A DNA stretch of 64,000 bases from positions 1-64,000 of the forward strand of contig JAHZHL010000032.1 in the NCBI GenBank assembly GCA_019420305.1. Reading direction: 5' to 3'. Positions 9,664 to 17,903 of the stretch are shown here, one piece after another. The stretch is from Bacillota bacterium. GTDB lineage: Bacteria > Bacillota > Clostridia > Peptostreptococcales > Anaerovoracaceae. The notes under the pieces are model-generated. The model saw nothing but the letters and a program-made list of their open reading frames with translations, had not been told where the DNA came from and searched no databases. Within the stretch, counting starts at the first letter, position 1. Each line of letters begins with the position of its first letter. A program made the position numbers and the translations under genes.

Positions 9664-9708
9664 ACAAAGAAACAGCAGGCAGGAGATACAGCCTGCATTC
9701 CTGCCTGC
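9664..9708 (-). terminator. Terminator of the leftward aldo/keto reductase gene
   Basis: GCAGGCAGGA (9675-9684) and TCCTGCCTGC (9699-9708) form a perfect 10-bp stem. On the minus strand it is followed by TGTTTCTTTG. Confidence 0.65.
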
Positions 9709-9735
9709 CGGAATTTGCGGCAGCGCGGGGCGCTT

Positions 9736-10587
9736 TTAGTCGTGGACTTTCATGCCGTGCAGCATTTTTACAAAGCCCGGATCGCTGTGGTCTACGATTT
9801 CGCTGTGACCCAGATCCAGCTTGGCGATTTCCCGCATATCCTCATCGCTGAGGGAGAAATCCCAGATGTCGATGTTCTGCTCCATGCGGTTTTTATGGAC
9901 CGATTTCGGAATAACGACAACGCCGCGCTGCGTATTCCAGCGGAGAGCCACCTGAGCGGCGCTTTTTCCGTACTTTTCACCGATTTTCGTCAGAACCGGG
10001 TGGGTGAAGATTCCGTGGTTCCCTTCCGCGAAAGGACCCCAGGCCTGCGGCTGTACGCCGTATTCCTTCATCAGAGCCAGGGCGTTTTCCTGCTGGAAGA
10101 AAGGATGAAGCTCTACCTGATTGACTGCCGGGATAACCTCTACAGTTTCACACAGATCCGCTAAGCGGTTGGGATAGAAATTGCAGACACCGATGGCTTT
10201 CAGCTTTCCGTCTTTATAGGCTTCTTCCATAGCGCGGTAAGCACCGATATAATCCTTCATAGGCTGATGAATCAGATACAGATCCAGATAATCCAGTCCC
10301 AGATTTTTCAAAGAAGTCTCGATTGCCTGCTTCGCGCCTTCATAGCTGGCGTCCTGCACCCACAGTTTGGTAGTAATGAACAGTTCCTCCCGGGGAATGC
10401 CGCATTTGGCAATCGCCTGCCCGACAGCGGCTTCGTTCATGTAGGCAGCGGCTGTATCGATGAGACGGTAACCGCTGTTTATCGCGTCCAGCACCGCTTC
10501 TTCACATTGCTTGGGGTCCGGAACCTGAAAAACTCCGAATCCTTCCTGCGGCATTTTTATTCCATTATTCAGTGTTACATATTCCAT
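9736..10587 (-). CDS. Aldo/keto reductase
   Basis: 283 residues from the ATG at 10587, which has GGGAGGT seven bases upstream. It shows AKR hallmarks: GYRLIDTAAAYMNE (catalytic Asp and Tyr), a Lys in FITTKLWV, the catalytic His in LYLIHQPM, and the NADPH-binding VIPKSVHKNRMEQN near the C-terminus. The size and motifs match bacterial 2,5-diketo-gluconate reductase-like enzymes that reduce small aldehydes and ketones with NADPH. It is divergent from the lysR gene at 10717, which may control it. The substrate cannot be told. Confidence 0.9.
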   Translation of the reverse strand: MEYVTLNNGIKMPQEGFGVFQVPDPKQCEEAVLDAINSGYRLIDTAAAYMNEAAVGQAIAKCGIPREELFITTKLWVQDASYEGAKQAIETSLKNLGLDYLDLYLIHQPMKDYIGAYRAMEEAYKDGKLKAIGVCNFYPNRLADLCETVEVIPAVNQVELHPFFQQENALALMKEYGVQPQAWGPFAEGNHGIFTHPVLTKIGEKYGKSAAQVALRWNTQRGVVVIPKSVHKNRMEQNIDIWDFSLSDEDMREIAKLDLGHSEIVDHSDPGFVKMLHGMKVHD

Positions 10588-10716
10588 TTTCAATACCTCC
10601 CTAAGTTTATTATTCCTGTTTTCTGCCCTTATTTTACCGCCTGCCGATAAAAAAGTACAATACGGATTGAAAAACGTGCTATAATTGAAATGAATAGTGA
10701 AATCAGGAGGTAATCT

Positions 10717-11583
10717 ATGATCGAGATGTACTTATTGGAACAGCTGCTGGCTTTTTCTGAGTGTGGCACCCTTTCCGCGGCGTCGGAAAAGCTGCATGTT
10801 TCCCAGCCCGCCCTCAGCCATTCCATGCAGAAGCTGGAAGAACTCATGGGTGTCCCACTGTTTGAACGTACGAAAAACCGGATCGCCCTGAATGAGAACG
10901 GAAAGCTGACGGCCGACTGCGCGGCTAAAATTTTAGAACAGGAGAGGGAGATGATCGAGCGGGTGCGTCTGCTGGATCAGAGCCGCAGAACCATTACCCT
11001 GGGAGCCTGCGCTCCGGTTCCCGTGGCGGATCTGGTGCCGATTCTTTCGCGAGTCTACAGCGGCATGACCATAGCCTCCGAAATTCGAAACAGCGATGAG
11101 GAGCTTCTTGCGGGATTGGAGAAGAATCAGTATCAGATCCTTGTCCTCCATGAAAAGCCGGAGGGAGAAGAGCTGTATTTTGAAGCTTACCGAGAGGAAC
11201 ATCTGATGCTGCAGCTGCCGGAAAACCATCCCCTTTCCGCGAAAGAGCAGCTGTATCTTCAGGAAATTGACGGGCAGAACCTGCTGCTGTATACCAAGAT
11301 CGGATTCTGGTACGAGTTATGCCGCCAGAAGCTCCCCAACGCGCATTTCCTTATGATGAACGAATTTGACGCCTTTGGAGAAGTCGCCGGAGCCGGGGCG
11401 TTTCCCTCCTTTGTAACAGAGGCAGCGGCGGGAGGGGAACTTCCCGAAGGGCGGAAGGCAATTCCGATTCTGGATGAAGAGGCCAATGTGACGTATTACT
11501 GCGTATGCGCGAAGAAAGATAAAAAGAGGTTTGAGCCGCTGTACCAGGGACTGCGCAGATTTGAAAAACATTCTGACAGATAA
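10717..11583 (+). CDS. LysR-family transcriptional regulator
   Basis: 288 residues. The N-terminal winged HTH (about residues 1-60) has the LysR pattern LAFSECGTLSAASEKLHVSQPALSHSMQKLEE. A periplasmic-binding-protein-like effector domain follows from about residue 90. The ATG has CAGGAGG upstream, and a TATAAT (10680-10685) lies about 30 bp before it. It is divergent from the aldo/keto reductase and upstream of an FAD-dependent oxidoreductase, so either may be its target. The effector is unknown. Confidence 0.9.
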   Translation: MIEMYLLEQLLAFSECGTLSAASEKLHVSQPALSHSMQKLEELMGVPLFERTKNRIALNENGKLTADCAAKILEQEREMIERVRLLDQSRRTITLGACAPVPVADLVPILSRVYSGMTIASEIRNSDEELLAGLEKNQYQILVLHEKPEGEELYFEAYREEHLMLQLPENHPLSAKEQLYLQEIDGQNLLLYTKIGFWYELCRQKLPNAHFLMMNEFDAFGEVAGAGAFPSFVTEAAAGGELPEGRKAIPILDEEANVTYYCVCAKKDKKRFEPLYQGLRRFEKHSDR

Positions 11584-11631
11584 CCAAAACTCCCAATCGA
11601 TCATATATTAAAACGATTGGGGGTAATTTTT

Positions 11632-12921
11632 TTGTATAAAGTAGTAATCATCGGAGGAGGCTGGTCCGGCTGCGCCGCCGCGGTATCCGCGCGAAAAGCC
11701 GGAGCGGAAGTGACTCTTCTTGAGAAAACCGACCTTCTGCTGGGTCTCGGCAACGTAGGCGGCATTATGCGCAATAACGGCAGATTTACAGCGGCGGAAG
11801 AAAATATCGCTCTGGGAGCGCGCGAACTTTTTGACATTACGGATCGCTGCGCGAGGCATACGAATGTGAATTTCCCGGGACACAGGCACGCCAGCCTTTA
11901 TGATGTGGTGAAGGTGGAACCGCAGGTGAGAAGCCTGCTCAAAGACATGGGCGTGGAGATTCGCCTCATGAGCAGAGCTATTGACGTGGAAAAGCGCCGG
12001 GAGGAGCCGATTGTCGTGGATCGGATCCTTCTGGCTGACGGCGAGAAGGTAGAAGGCGATGTCTTTATTGAAACGACAGGCTCAACCGGTCCAATGGGAA
12101 ACTGTCTTACTTACGGAAACGGCTGCTGCATGTGCATTCTGCGCTGCCCGGCCTTCGGCCCGCGGGTCAGCATCACCCAGAAAGCCGGAAAAAGCGACAT
12201 TATGGGAAAGCGCAAGGACGGGGCGTTCGGAGCGTTCAGCGGTTCCGGAAAACTGGAAAAAAGCTCTCTGTCGGATGAAATCCGGAAAAAACTGGAGGAA
12301 ACCGGCGTAGCCGTAATTCCGGTGCCAAAAGAAGAGATTGTAAAAGAAAAACTGGATCTGAAAGTCTGCCAGCAGTACGCGCTCAATGAGTACGCGGAAA
12401 ATATTATTCTGCTGGACACAGGCTACGCCAAAATTATGACCCCGTTCTTTCCTCTGGAGAGCCTGAGACGCGTGCCGGGATTTGAAAATGCCCGGTATGT
12501 GGACCCCTACGCGGGCGGAAAAGGAAACTCCATACGCTATCTGTCCGTGGCGGAACGGGAAAATACCATGAAGGCATCGGGCATAGAGAATATCTTCTGC
12601 GGCGGAGAAAAATCCGGACTGTTCGTCGGCCACACAGAAGCCATTTCCACCGGCAGTCTGGCGGGACATAACGCGGTGCGCTACTTAAAAGGCATGAAAC
12701 TTCTGGAACTTCCCACCGGCCTTGCGATCGGTGATCTGATTTCCTTTGCCAACGAAAACCTGCGGCACGAAGACGGACTCATGACCAGATACACATTCGC
12801 GGGGGCCGAATATTTCAAGCGAATGAAAGAAAAAGGCCTCTATTCCACCGATCCGGCAGCAATCCGGGAGCGCGTCAGACGGTACGGGCTGGAGGATATT
12901 TACAGCGAGCGTATGCTCTGA
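11632..12921 (+). CDS. FAD-dependent oxidoreductase with a Cys cluster
   Basis: 429 residues from the TTG at 11632 (GGGGG about 9 bases upstream). The N-terminus KVVIIGGGWSGCAAA is a dinucleotide-binding Rossmann motif, with LLEKTD as the ribose-binding acidic strand end. In mid-protein, Cys165, Cys166, Cys168 and Cys172 (NGCCMCILRCP) could bind an iron-sulfur cluster or form a redox disulfide. A second FAD-contact region is FCGGEKSGLFVGHTEA. The overall architecture recalls GidA/TrmFO- and HdrA-like flavoproteins, but no precise family is recognised. It follows the lysR gene by 48 bp. Confidence 0.75.
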   Translation: MYKVVIIGGGWSGCAAAVSARKAGAEVTLLEKTDLLLGLGNVGGIMRNNGRFTAAEENIALGARELFDITDRCARHTNVNFPGHRHASLYDVVKVEPQVRSLLKDMGVEIRLMSRAIDVEKRREEPIVVDRILLADGEKVEGDVFIETTGSTGPMGNCLTYGNGCCMCILRCPAFGPRVSITQKAGKSDIMGKRKDGAFGAFSGSGKLEKSSLSDEIRKKLEETGVAVIPVPKEEIVKEKLDLKVCQQYALNEYAENIILLDTGYAKIMTPFFPLESLRRVPGFENARYVDPYAGGKGNSIRYLSVAERENTMKASGIENIFCGGEKSGLFVGHTEAISTGSLAGHNAVRYLKGMKLLELPTGLAIGDLISFANENLRHEDGLMTRYTFAGAEYFKRMKEKGLYSTDPAAIRERVRRYGLEDIYSERML

Positions 12922-12935
12922 CGGGCCGCTGAAAA

Positions 12936-13346
12936 TCAGACCACGGATTTGGAAGGCCACGTTGCGGGGTTCATGGGATCAGGAATGTGTTTCTCCATCG
13001 TTTCCTCGTAGAGGGCGGCTTTCTTTTCCAGATAGGAAAGTCGCTTTTGGGCTTCCGCCAGCTGCGCCTGAGCCGCTTCCTTCTGTTCTAAAATGATCTG
13101 ATAGCGCTGCGGGATCGTCTCATCGCCTTCCAGGCAAAGTTCAATATAGTGCCGGATCGCGTGGAGAGGCATCCCGCAGTCACGCAGATACTTGACTCCG
13201 GTCAGCCAATTTATTGCTTCTTCATCGAAAATACGGTTGTTATTTTTATCCCGCCTAAGAGAGGGAACCAGTCCTTTGTCCGAATAAAACCGAATCGTAT
13301 GTTCCGAAAGTCCGAGCAGGCGGGAAACTTCCTTGACTGTATACAT
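12936..13346 (-). CDS. MerR-family transcriptional regulator
   Basis: 136 residues from the ATG at 13346 (GAGGAG upstream); a longer frame upstream runs through the promoter and is rejected. The MerR HTH at the N-terminus (YTVKEVSRLLGLSEHTIRFYSDKGL) is followed by the wing and a dimerisation coiled coil (EQKEAAQAQLAEAQKRLSYLEKK). There is no large effector domain. It belongs to the short, AdhR/CueR-like type and lacks an obvious metal-binding Cys pair. It is divergent from a ferredoxin-like aldo/keto reductase, whose promoter carries a matching MerR operator (13367-13397). Confidence 0.92.
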   Translation of the reverse strand: MYTVKEVSRLLGLSEHTIRFYSDKGLVPSLRRDKNNNRIFDEEAINWLTGVKYLRDCGMPLHAIRHYIELCLEGDETIPQRYQIILEQKEAAQAQLAEAQKRLSYLEKKAALYEETMEKHIPDPMNPATWPSKSVV

Positions 13347-13366
13347 AAAAAACTCCTCAAAAAAGA

Positions 13367-13397
13367 TTGACTTCGAGTTGCTCGAAGGTGTTAAACT
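13367..13397 (+). promoter_or_regulatory. MerR-type promoter with 19-bp spacer and perfect dyad
   Basis: TTGACT (13367-13372) and TAAACT (13392-13397) are 19 bp apart. The perfect inverted repeat CTTCGAG-TTG-CTCGAAG (13371-13387) fills the spacer. This over-long spacer with a central dyad is the classic MerR-activated layout. It faces the aldo/keto reductase at 13452, with the merR gene divergent. Confidence 0.8.
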
Positions 13398-13451
13398 AAT
13401 CATAGTACAGGCAGGAAATTCTGTCAAGAAAAGAGTAAAGGGAGGAGAACA

Positions 13452-14597
13452 ATGGCATATTTAGGAGAAGAAATAAGAAAACTGGGATTCGGGCTGATGC
13501 GTCTGCCGCAGAAAGACGAAAAGATTGATGTGGAACAGGTGAAAGAAATGGTGGATCGCTTTCTGGAAGCGGGGTTTACCTATTTTGATACAGCATGGGC
13601 TTATGAGGGCAGCGAGGACGCCATCCGGCAGGCGCTGGTAGAACGGTATCCGAGAGAAGCGTACCAGCTGGCGACCAAAAATGCAGCCTGGATTAAGTGT
13701 AAAACCCGGGAAGAAGCGGTGAACCAGTTTGAGACTTCGCTGAAGCAGACAGGAGCGGGGTATTTTGACTATTATCTGCTTCACAATCTGGGAGAAAGGC
13801 GGACACAGTTTTTTGATGATTTTGATATGTGGAGCTGGATTCAGGAAAAGAAGAAGGAAGGCCTTATTAAACACGCGGGATTTTCTTTCCATTCCACGGC
13901 GGAAGAGCTGGATGAAATTCTGAATCAGCATCCGGAAATGGAGTTTGTGCAGCTGCAGATCAACTACGCGGACTGGGACAACCCGGCAGTCCAGTCCGGA
14001 GCCTGCTACGAAGTGGCGAGAAAGCACGGAAAGCCGGTCATTATTATGGAACCGGTCAAGGGCGGAATGCTGGCGACTCCGCCGGACTCGGTGCAGGAAA
14101 TTTTTAAGAAAGCAGATCCGGACGCCTCCTGCGCTTCCTGGGCGATTCGGTTCGCGGCGGATCTGGACGGAATCATAACCGTACTTTCCGGTATGAGTAA
14201 TCTGCAGCAGATGGAAGACAATCTCTCCTTTATGAAGGAATTTAAAGGACTTTCGGATGGGGAGAAAGAGGTTCTGAAAGCTGCCCAGGAAGAGATGAGC
14301 CGCATCCCGCTGATTCCATGTACCACTTGCAATTACTGTTCCAAGGTCTGCCCGGAAAATATCGGGATCTCCGGATCCTTTACAGCGCTGAATTATCTGA
14401 CCCTTTATCAAAATCACGCGATGGCGCTGCATCAGGAAAACTGGCTGGTGGGCGGACACGGAAAAAAACGCGCCATAGACTGTATCCGGTGCGGAAAATG
14501 CGAACAGGCCTGTCCGCAGCATATCGAGATTCGAAAAGAGTTGGAAAACGTCGCCAACGCCTTTGATATGAAGAAGGAAGCACATCAGGCAGAATAA
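13452..14597 (+). CDS. Aldo/keto reductase with C-terminal 2x[4Fe-4S] ferredoxin domain
   Basis: 381 residues. The AKR barrel spans residues 1-280: GFGLMRLPQ, FDTAWAYEGSE with Asp and Tyr, ATKNAAW with Lys, and YYLLHNLG with His. The C-terminal ferredoxin-like part has CTTCNYCSKVCP starting at Cys290 and CIRCGKCEQACP. This fused type is common in Clostridia and couples aldehyde/ketone reduction to iron-sulfur electron transfer. Expression is probably activated by the divergent MerR protein through the operator at 13367-13397. The substrate is not known; reactive aldehyde detoxification is a reasonable inference from AdhR-like regulation. Confidence 0.9.
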   Translation: MAYLGEEIRKLGFGLMRLPQKDEKIDVEQVKEMVDRFLEAGFTYFDTAWAYEGSEDAIRQALVERYPREAYQLATKNAAWIKCKTREEAVNQFETSLKQTGAGYFDYYLLHNLGERRTQFFDDFDMWSWIQEKKKEGLIKHAGFSFHSTAEELDEILNQHPEMEFVQLQINYADWDNPAVQSGACYEVARKHGKPVIIMEPVKGGMLATPPDSVQEIFKKADPDASCASWAIRFAADLDGIITVLSGMSNLQQMEDNLSFMKEFKGLSDGEKEVLKAAQEEMSRIPLIPCTTCNYCSKVCPENIGISGSFTALNYLTLYQNHAMALHQENWLVGGHGKKRAIDCIRCGKCEQACPQHIEIRKELENVANAFDMKKEAHQAE

Positions 14598-14630
14598 AAA
14601 TCCGCATACAAATAGGGACTTTTCCTCTCT

Positions 14631-14665
14631 GCCCGGTTGACCGCCGGGCCTGCGGACGATATAAT
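14631..14665 (+). promoter_or_regulatory. Promoter of the Mrp-like gene with palindrome over the -35
   Basis: TTGACC (14637-14642), a 17-bp spacer and a perfect TATAAT (14660-14665) form a strong promoter. The -35 sits in the loop of a perfect inverted repeat, GCCCGG (14631-14636) and CCGGGC (14644-14649), which could be an operator or a residual terminator of the upstream gene. Confidence 0.7.
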
Positions 14666-14708
14666 ATAAACAACATATGTCAAAAACAGAAAAGAGGAAT
14701 TTGAGAAG

Positions 14709-15563
14709 ATGGAAGAAAACAAAAGAGAATGCGGCGATACCAGCTGCACGGAAGAATGCTGCAGCGGATGTGAACATGCGTGCGGAGGACAGCAGCCTGA
14801 CAGCTTGATCGAACCGACGAACGAATATAATGATATCAAAAAAATTATCGGCGTTGTCAGCGGAAAAGGCGGCGTAGGAAAATCCCTGGTTACTTCATTG
14901 CTCGCGGTAACCATGCAGAGAGCCGGCTATAAAACAGCGATTCTGGACGCGGATATTACAGGCCCGTCCATTCCAAAGACGTTCAAGCTGGAGGAAAAAG
15001 CGGTCGCCAATGAGCTGGGAATTTTCCCGGTAAAGACCAAAACCGGAATCGAGACCATGTCCGTTAATTCCATTCTGGAAAACGACACGGATCCGGTTGT
15101 GTGGAGAGGCCCGGTCATCGCGGGAACCGTCAAGCAGTTCTGGACGGACGTGCTGTGGGGAGATATCGACTATATGTTTATCGACATGCCTCCGGGAACC
15201 GGAGATGTGCCGCTTACGGTCTTTCAGTCCATCCCGGTGGACGGTATTGTTATCGTGACCTCACCGCAGGAGCTGGTGTCCATGATCGTTACGAAAGCGG
15301 TAAAAATGGCGGAACTGATGAACATTCCGATTGTAGGTCTTGTGGAAAACATGTCCTACTTTACCTGCCCGGACAACGGAAAGGACTATCAGATTTTCGG
15401 CGACAGCCATATCGAAGAAGTAGCGGCAAAACACGGACTGGATATTCTGGGAAGAATTCCAATCGATCCGAAACTGGCGGCGGCCTGCGACAAAGGCATG
15501 ATCGAGCTGTTTGAGGGAGAATGGCTGGAGGAACTGGCCCATAAACTGGAAAACATGAAATAA
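14709..15563 (+). CDS. Mrp/NBP35-type iron-sulfur carrier ATPase
   Basis: 284 residues. A Cys-rich N-terminus (CGDTSCTEECCSGCEHAC within residues 9-28) precedes the ParA/MinD-type deviant Walker A SGKGGVGKS (about residue 54). LDADITGPS and IDMPPGTGD follow. The bacterial Mrp CxxC near the C-terminus is only CPDN here, so the N-terminal Cys-rich segment may supply the cluster ligands, as in NBP35. The likely role is assembly or carriage of [4Fe-4S] clusters in the cytosol, using ATP. It is followed 14 bp later by a tiny membrane protein gene. Confidence 0.88.
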   Translation: MEENKRECGDTSCTEECCSGCEHACGGQQPDSLIEPTNEYNDIKKIIGVVSGKGGVGKSLVTSLLAVTMQRAGYKTAILDADITGPSIPKTFKLEEKAVANELGIFPVKTKTGIETMSVNSILENDTDPVVWRGPVIAGTVKQFWTDVLWGDIDYMFIDMPPGTGDVPLTVFQSIPVDGIVIVTSPQELVSMIVTKAVKMAELMNIPIVGLVENMSYFTCPDNGKDYQIFGDSHIEEVAAKHGLDILGRIPIDPKLAAACDKGMIELFEGEWLEELAHKLENMK

Positions 15564-15577
15564 AGAGGAGAAGAAAT

Positions 15578-15685
15578 ATGAATTTACAGGGAAATTACTG
15601 GGTCCCCTGGGCAATGGCGGGAATAATCGCTGTTGTACTTGTCCTGGTCAGCCTTCAGACGAGGCGCAAAAATAAAAGAAAATAA
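15578..15685 (+). CDS. Small single-span membrane protein
   Basis: 35 residues starting at an ATG with AGAGGAG eight bases upstream. One hydrophobic segment (about residues 11-26) is followed by a basic end (RRKNKRK). It lies between the Mrp gene and a bidirectional terminator, so it is the last gene of that transcript. The family is not recognised. The good ribosome binding site and membrane-peptide shape support translation. Confidence 0.6.
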   Translation: MNLQGNYWVPWAMAGIIAVVLVLVSLQTRRKNKRK

Positions 15686-15694
15686 AAGTATGAA

Positions 15695-15750
15695 AAAGAA
15701 GCAGTCTGCCGGAGCGAGAGCCGTTTCCGCATGGAACTGCTTCTTTATTT
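15695..15750. terminator. Bidirectional terminator between converging genes
   Basis: AAAGAAGCAGT (15695-15705) and ACTGCTTCTTT (15736-15746) form an 11-bp stem with A-rich and T-rich flanks on the two sides. It serves both the Mrp transcript and the leftward exporter genes. Confidence 0.75.
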
Positions 15751-15752
15751 AT

Positions 15753-16214
15753 CTATAACTTGTTTGCGATATCTACCGCTCGGCGGGCAATGGAAACGAT
15801 GATTTTCGTTACCGCGCCTACAGCCAGAAGCCCAAGAGCGATAGCGCCCGCCATGGCGACTGTCTGGCTGCAGGTGGAGGCGGCGGCATCCAGATCTCCG
15901 TTCACCAGCTCCGCCATGGTATTGTACATCCCCGATCCGGGAACCAGGCAGAGAATTCCGGGAATAATAAAGACCGTCGCCGCGTCTTTAAAAAGTCTTG
16001 CTGCCAGATCGCTGAGCAGTCCTACAAAGCATGCCGCGAAAAAACAGGCGATTACCGTGGAAGCTTCAAAAAACAGGCACATCTGATAAAAGGTCCAGCC
16101 CAGACCGCCGATTGCGGAAGCGATAGGGATATGTCTGGCGGGTACATGAAAGATGATGCAGAATCCCAGAGTCGCAAACAGGGCACATACAAACGCCAGC
16201 AGAAGGGAAGTCAT
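15753..16214 (-). CDS. Threonine/serine exporter, small ThrE_2-type subunit
   Basis: 153 residues, with four or five hydrophobic helices covering almost the whole chain. It matches the C-terminal half of ThrE-type exporters (motifs FVGLLSDLAARLF, then PGILCLVPGSGMY), which in many Firmicutes is a separate protein. Its start overlaps the stop of the larger subunit by four bases (ATGA), so translation is coupled. Together the two make one plasma-membrane exporter, known in corynebacteria for threonine and serine; here the substrate is inferred. Confidence 0.87.
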   Translation of the reverse strand: MTSLLLAFVCALFATLGFCIIFHVPARHIPIASAIGGLGWTFYQMCLFFEASTVIACFFAACFVGLLSDLAARLFKDAATVFIIPGILCLVPGSGMYNTMAELVNGDLDAAASTCSQTVAMAGAIALGLLAVGAVTKIIVSIARRAVDIANKL

Positions 16215-16999
16215 AAAATCGCACCTCCCAGCGTATTCCAGAGTTTGAGAATCATACCCGCGCCCGCGGCGAGGGAAATGGCGATGATAAAGGCTTCTAC
16301 CGCTCTGGCCACTCCGGAGAGCATGTCGCCGGAGAGAAAATCCCGAATGGAGTTGGTAATGGCGACACCGGGGACAAAGATCATGACCGCCCCGATGATA
16401 ATCGCGTTATAATTGGTATCGGGAATAAACGCTGTCGCGGTCCGGGCGAGGAAGGTCGCCACCGCGCAGCAGCAGAATCCCCGAATAAAGTAATTGATCT
16501 CATAACGGTTCAGCAGCAGAGATACAAGATAACTGATCCCGCCGAACAGAAAGGCGCAGAGAAAGTCGAGCATATTTCCGCCAAAGATCAGGGAGAAAAA
16601 GGAAGCGACCAGCGCCGCTCCGAGAAGGCGCACGGTAACGGGAAGCCGTTTGATATGATCAATTTCCTTCAGCCGTTTCATGCCGGCGTCCACCGAAAGA
16701 TCCGTAGTCGTAAATTCCCTGGAAAAGCGATTGATCTCGGAAATTTTTGTAAGATCCGTGTCCCCGCCTCCGCGGATGCGTTTGATATAGGTGTACATAT
16801 CACTGTTGTCGTCGCCGGAATCCAGTGACACAAAAATACCGGTCTGCATGGCGAACACTTCCACATACGGAATTTTACAGGCCTTGCAGATACGTTCAAT
16901 CGTATCTTCCACGCGGTAGATCTCCGCGCCGCTTTTCATCATAATTTCCCCGGCTCTGACCGCCAGGATCAATACTTTTTTATGAAGAGGATTAATCAT
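16211..16999 (-). CDS. Threonine/serine exporter, large ThrE-type subunit
   Basis: 262 residues from the ATG at 16999 with AAGGTG upstream; further in-frame upstream codons lie in the promoter and are rejected. The N-terminal soluble part (AGEIMMKSGAEIYRVEDTIERIC and the VFAMQTGIFVS strand) is the ThrE hydrolase-like domain. About five TM helices follow from residue 120. The small subunit is encoded immediately downstream with overlap. The gene is divergent from a pseudouridine synthase gene across a 187-bp region that holds a perfect palindrome. Confidence 0.88.
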   Translation of the reverse strand: MINPLHKKVLILAVRAGEIMMKSGAEIYRVEDTIERICKACKIPYVEVFAMQTGIFVSLDSGDDNSDMYTYIKRIRGGGDTDLTKISEINRFSREFTTTDLSVDAGMKRLKEIDHIKRLPVTVRLLGAALVASFFSLIFGGNMLDFLCAFLFGGISYLVSLLLNRYEINYFIRGFCCCAVATFLARTATAFIPDTNYNAIIIGAVMIFVPGVAITNSIRDFLSGDMLSGVARAVEAFIIAISLAAGAGMILKLWNTLGGAIL

Positions 17000-17125
17000 A
17001 CTGAAACACCTTTCTCCAACATTTTTCTTTCTATAAGCAAATCCTGCCCCATTATAACAAATTTTCGGCAGGGGAGTAAATAAAGAAACACTTAAAACTT
17101 GCTGAAAATACAATGAATCATAACC

Positions 17126-17154
17126 TTTTCATTTGCGCGCAAATGTGGTAAAAT
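17126..17154 (+). promoter_or_regulatory. Promoter of the pseudouridine synthase gene with 16-bp palindrome
   Basis: A perfect palindrome, CATTTGCGCGCAAATG (17130-17145), lies just upstream of TAAAAT (17149-17154). A weak -35, TTTTCA, sits at 17126-17131 with a 17-bp spacer. The palindrome fills the spacer, so a bound protein would block RNA polymerase. Confidence 0.5.
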
Positions 17155-17186
17155 CGATCGGGATAAATTTCGGGAGGGAGGAAGCC

Positions 17187-17891
17187 ATGCGGCTGAACAA
17201 ATACATCGCTCACGCCGGCATCGCCAGCAGGCGGAAAGCGGACGAGCTTACGATAAACGGAAATGTTAAAATAAATGGTTTGACAATGCGTGAACCCGGG
17301 TATAATGTGAAACCTGGGGATGTTGTAGAAGTAAACGGACAGCGGATCAGCGGACAGGAAAAGATGGAATATGTCCTGCTTAATAAGCCGAAAGGATATA
17401 TTACTTCCATGCAGGATGAAAAGGGAAGGCCGGTTGTAACCGAACTGGTGGCGGATGTGGACGCGCGGCTGTTTCCGGTGGGAAGGCTGGACTACAATAC
17501 GTCAGGAATGCTGATTCTCACAAACGATGGGGATCTGACCTATCGGCTGACCCATCCCAGGCATCAGGTAACGAAAACTTACCGGGCACTGGTGTCGGGC
17601 GTGCTGTCAAAGGAAAAGCTGTTCCGGCTGCGAAAGGGCGTGGATATCGGCGGATTTGTAACTTCACCGGCTCAGGTGAAAGTCATCCGGCAGGCGGAGC
17701 GCTCCGCGGTCGTGGATATAACGATACATGAGGGAAAAAACAGGCAGGTAAGAAAAATGTTCGCCGCAGTCGGCAATCCGGTTCAGGAGCTGCAGAGGAC
17801 AGCCATTGGAGAACTGTACCTGGGCAGACTCAAGGAAGGTCATTACCGAAAACTGACGAGGAGCGAGATTGAGTATTTGAAGAACTTGTAA
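17187..17891 (+). CDS. rluB: Ribosomal pseudouridine synthase, RsuA/RluB family
   Basis: 234 residues from the ATG at 17187 (GGGAGGGAGGAAG upstream). The N-terminal S4 RNA-binding domain (MRLNKYIAHAGIASRRKADELI-like) is followed by the catalytic domain with VGRLDYNTSGMLILTNDG, which contains the catalytic Asp, and the GKNRQVRKMFAAVG motif. The enzyme isomerises uridine in rRNA; in Firmicutes this type acts on 23S rRNA as RluB, though 16S cannot be excluded. It is 12 bp upstream of the SufC-like gene and probably co-transcribed. Confidence 0.9.
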   Translation: MRLNKYIAHAGIASRRKADELTINGNVKINGLTMREPGYNVKPGDVVEVNGQRISGQEKMEYVLLNKPKGYITSMQDEKGRPVVTELVADVDARLFPVGRLDYNTSGMLILTNDGDLTYRLTHPRHQVTKTYRALVSGVLSKEKLFRLRKGVDIGGFVTSPAQVKVIRQAERSAVVDITIHEGKNRQVRKMFAAVGNPVQELQRTAIGELYLGRLKEGHYRKLTRSEIEYLKNL

Positions 17892-17903
17892 AGGAGGAAG
17901 GAT

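Noticed and set aside
9616..10164. A 182-codon plus-strand frame across the aldo/keto reductase
   Set aside because: It is antisense to a clear aldo/keto reductase and includes that gene's terminator hairpin. The protein has no recognisable domain.
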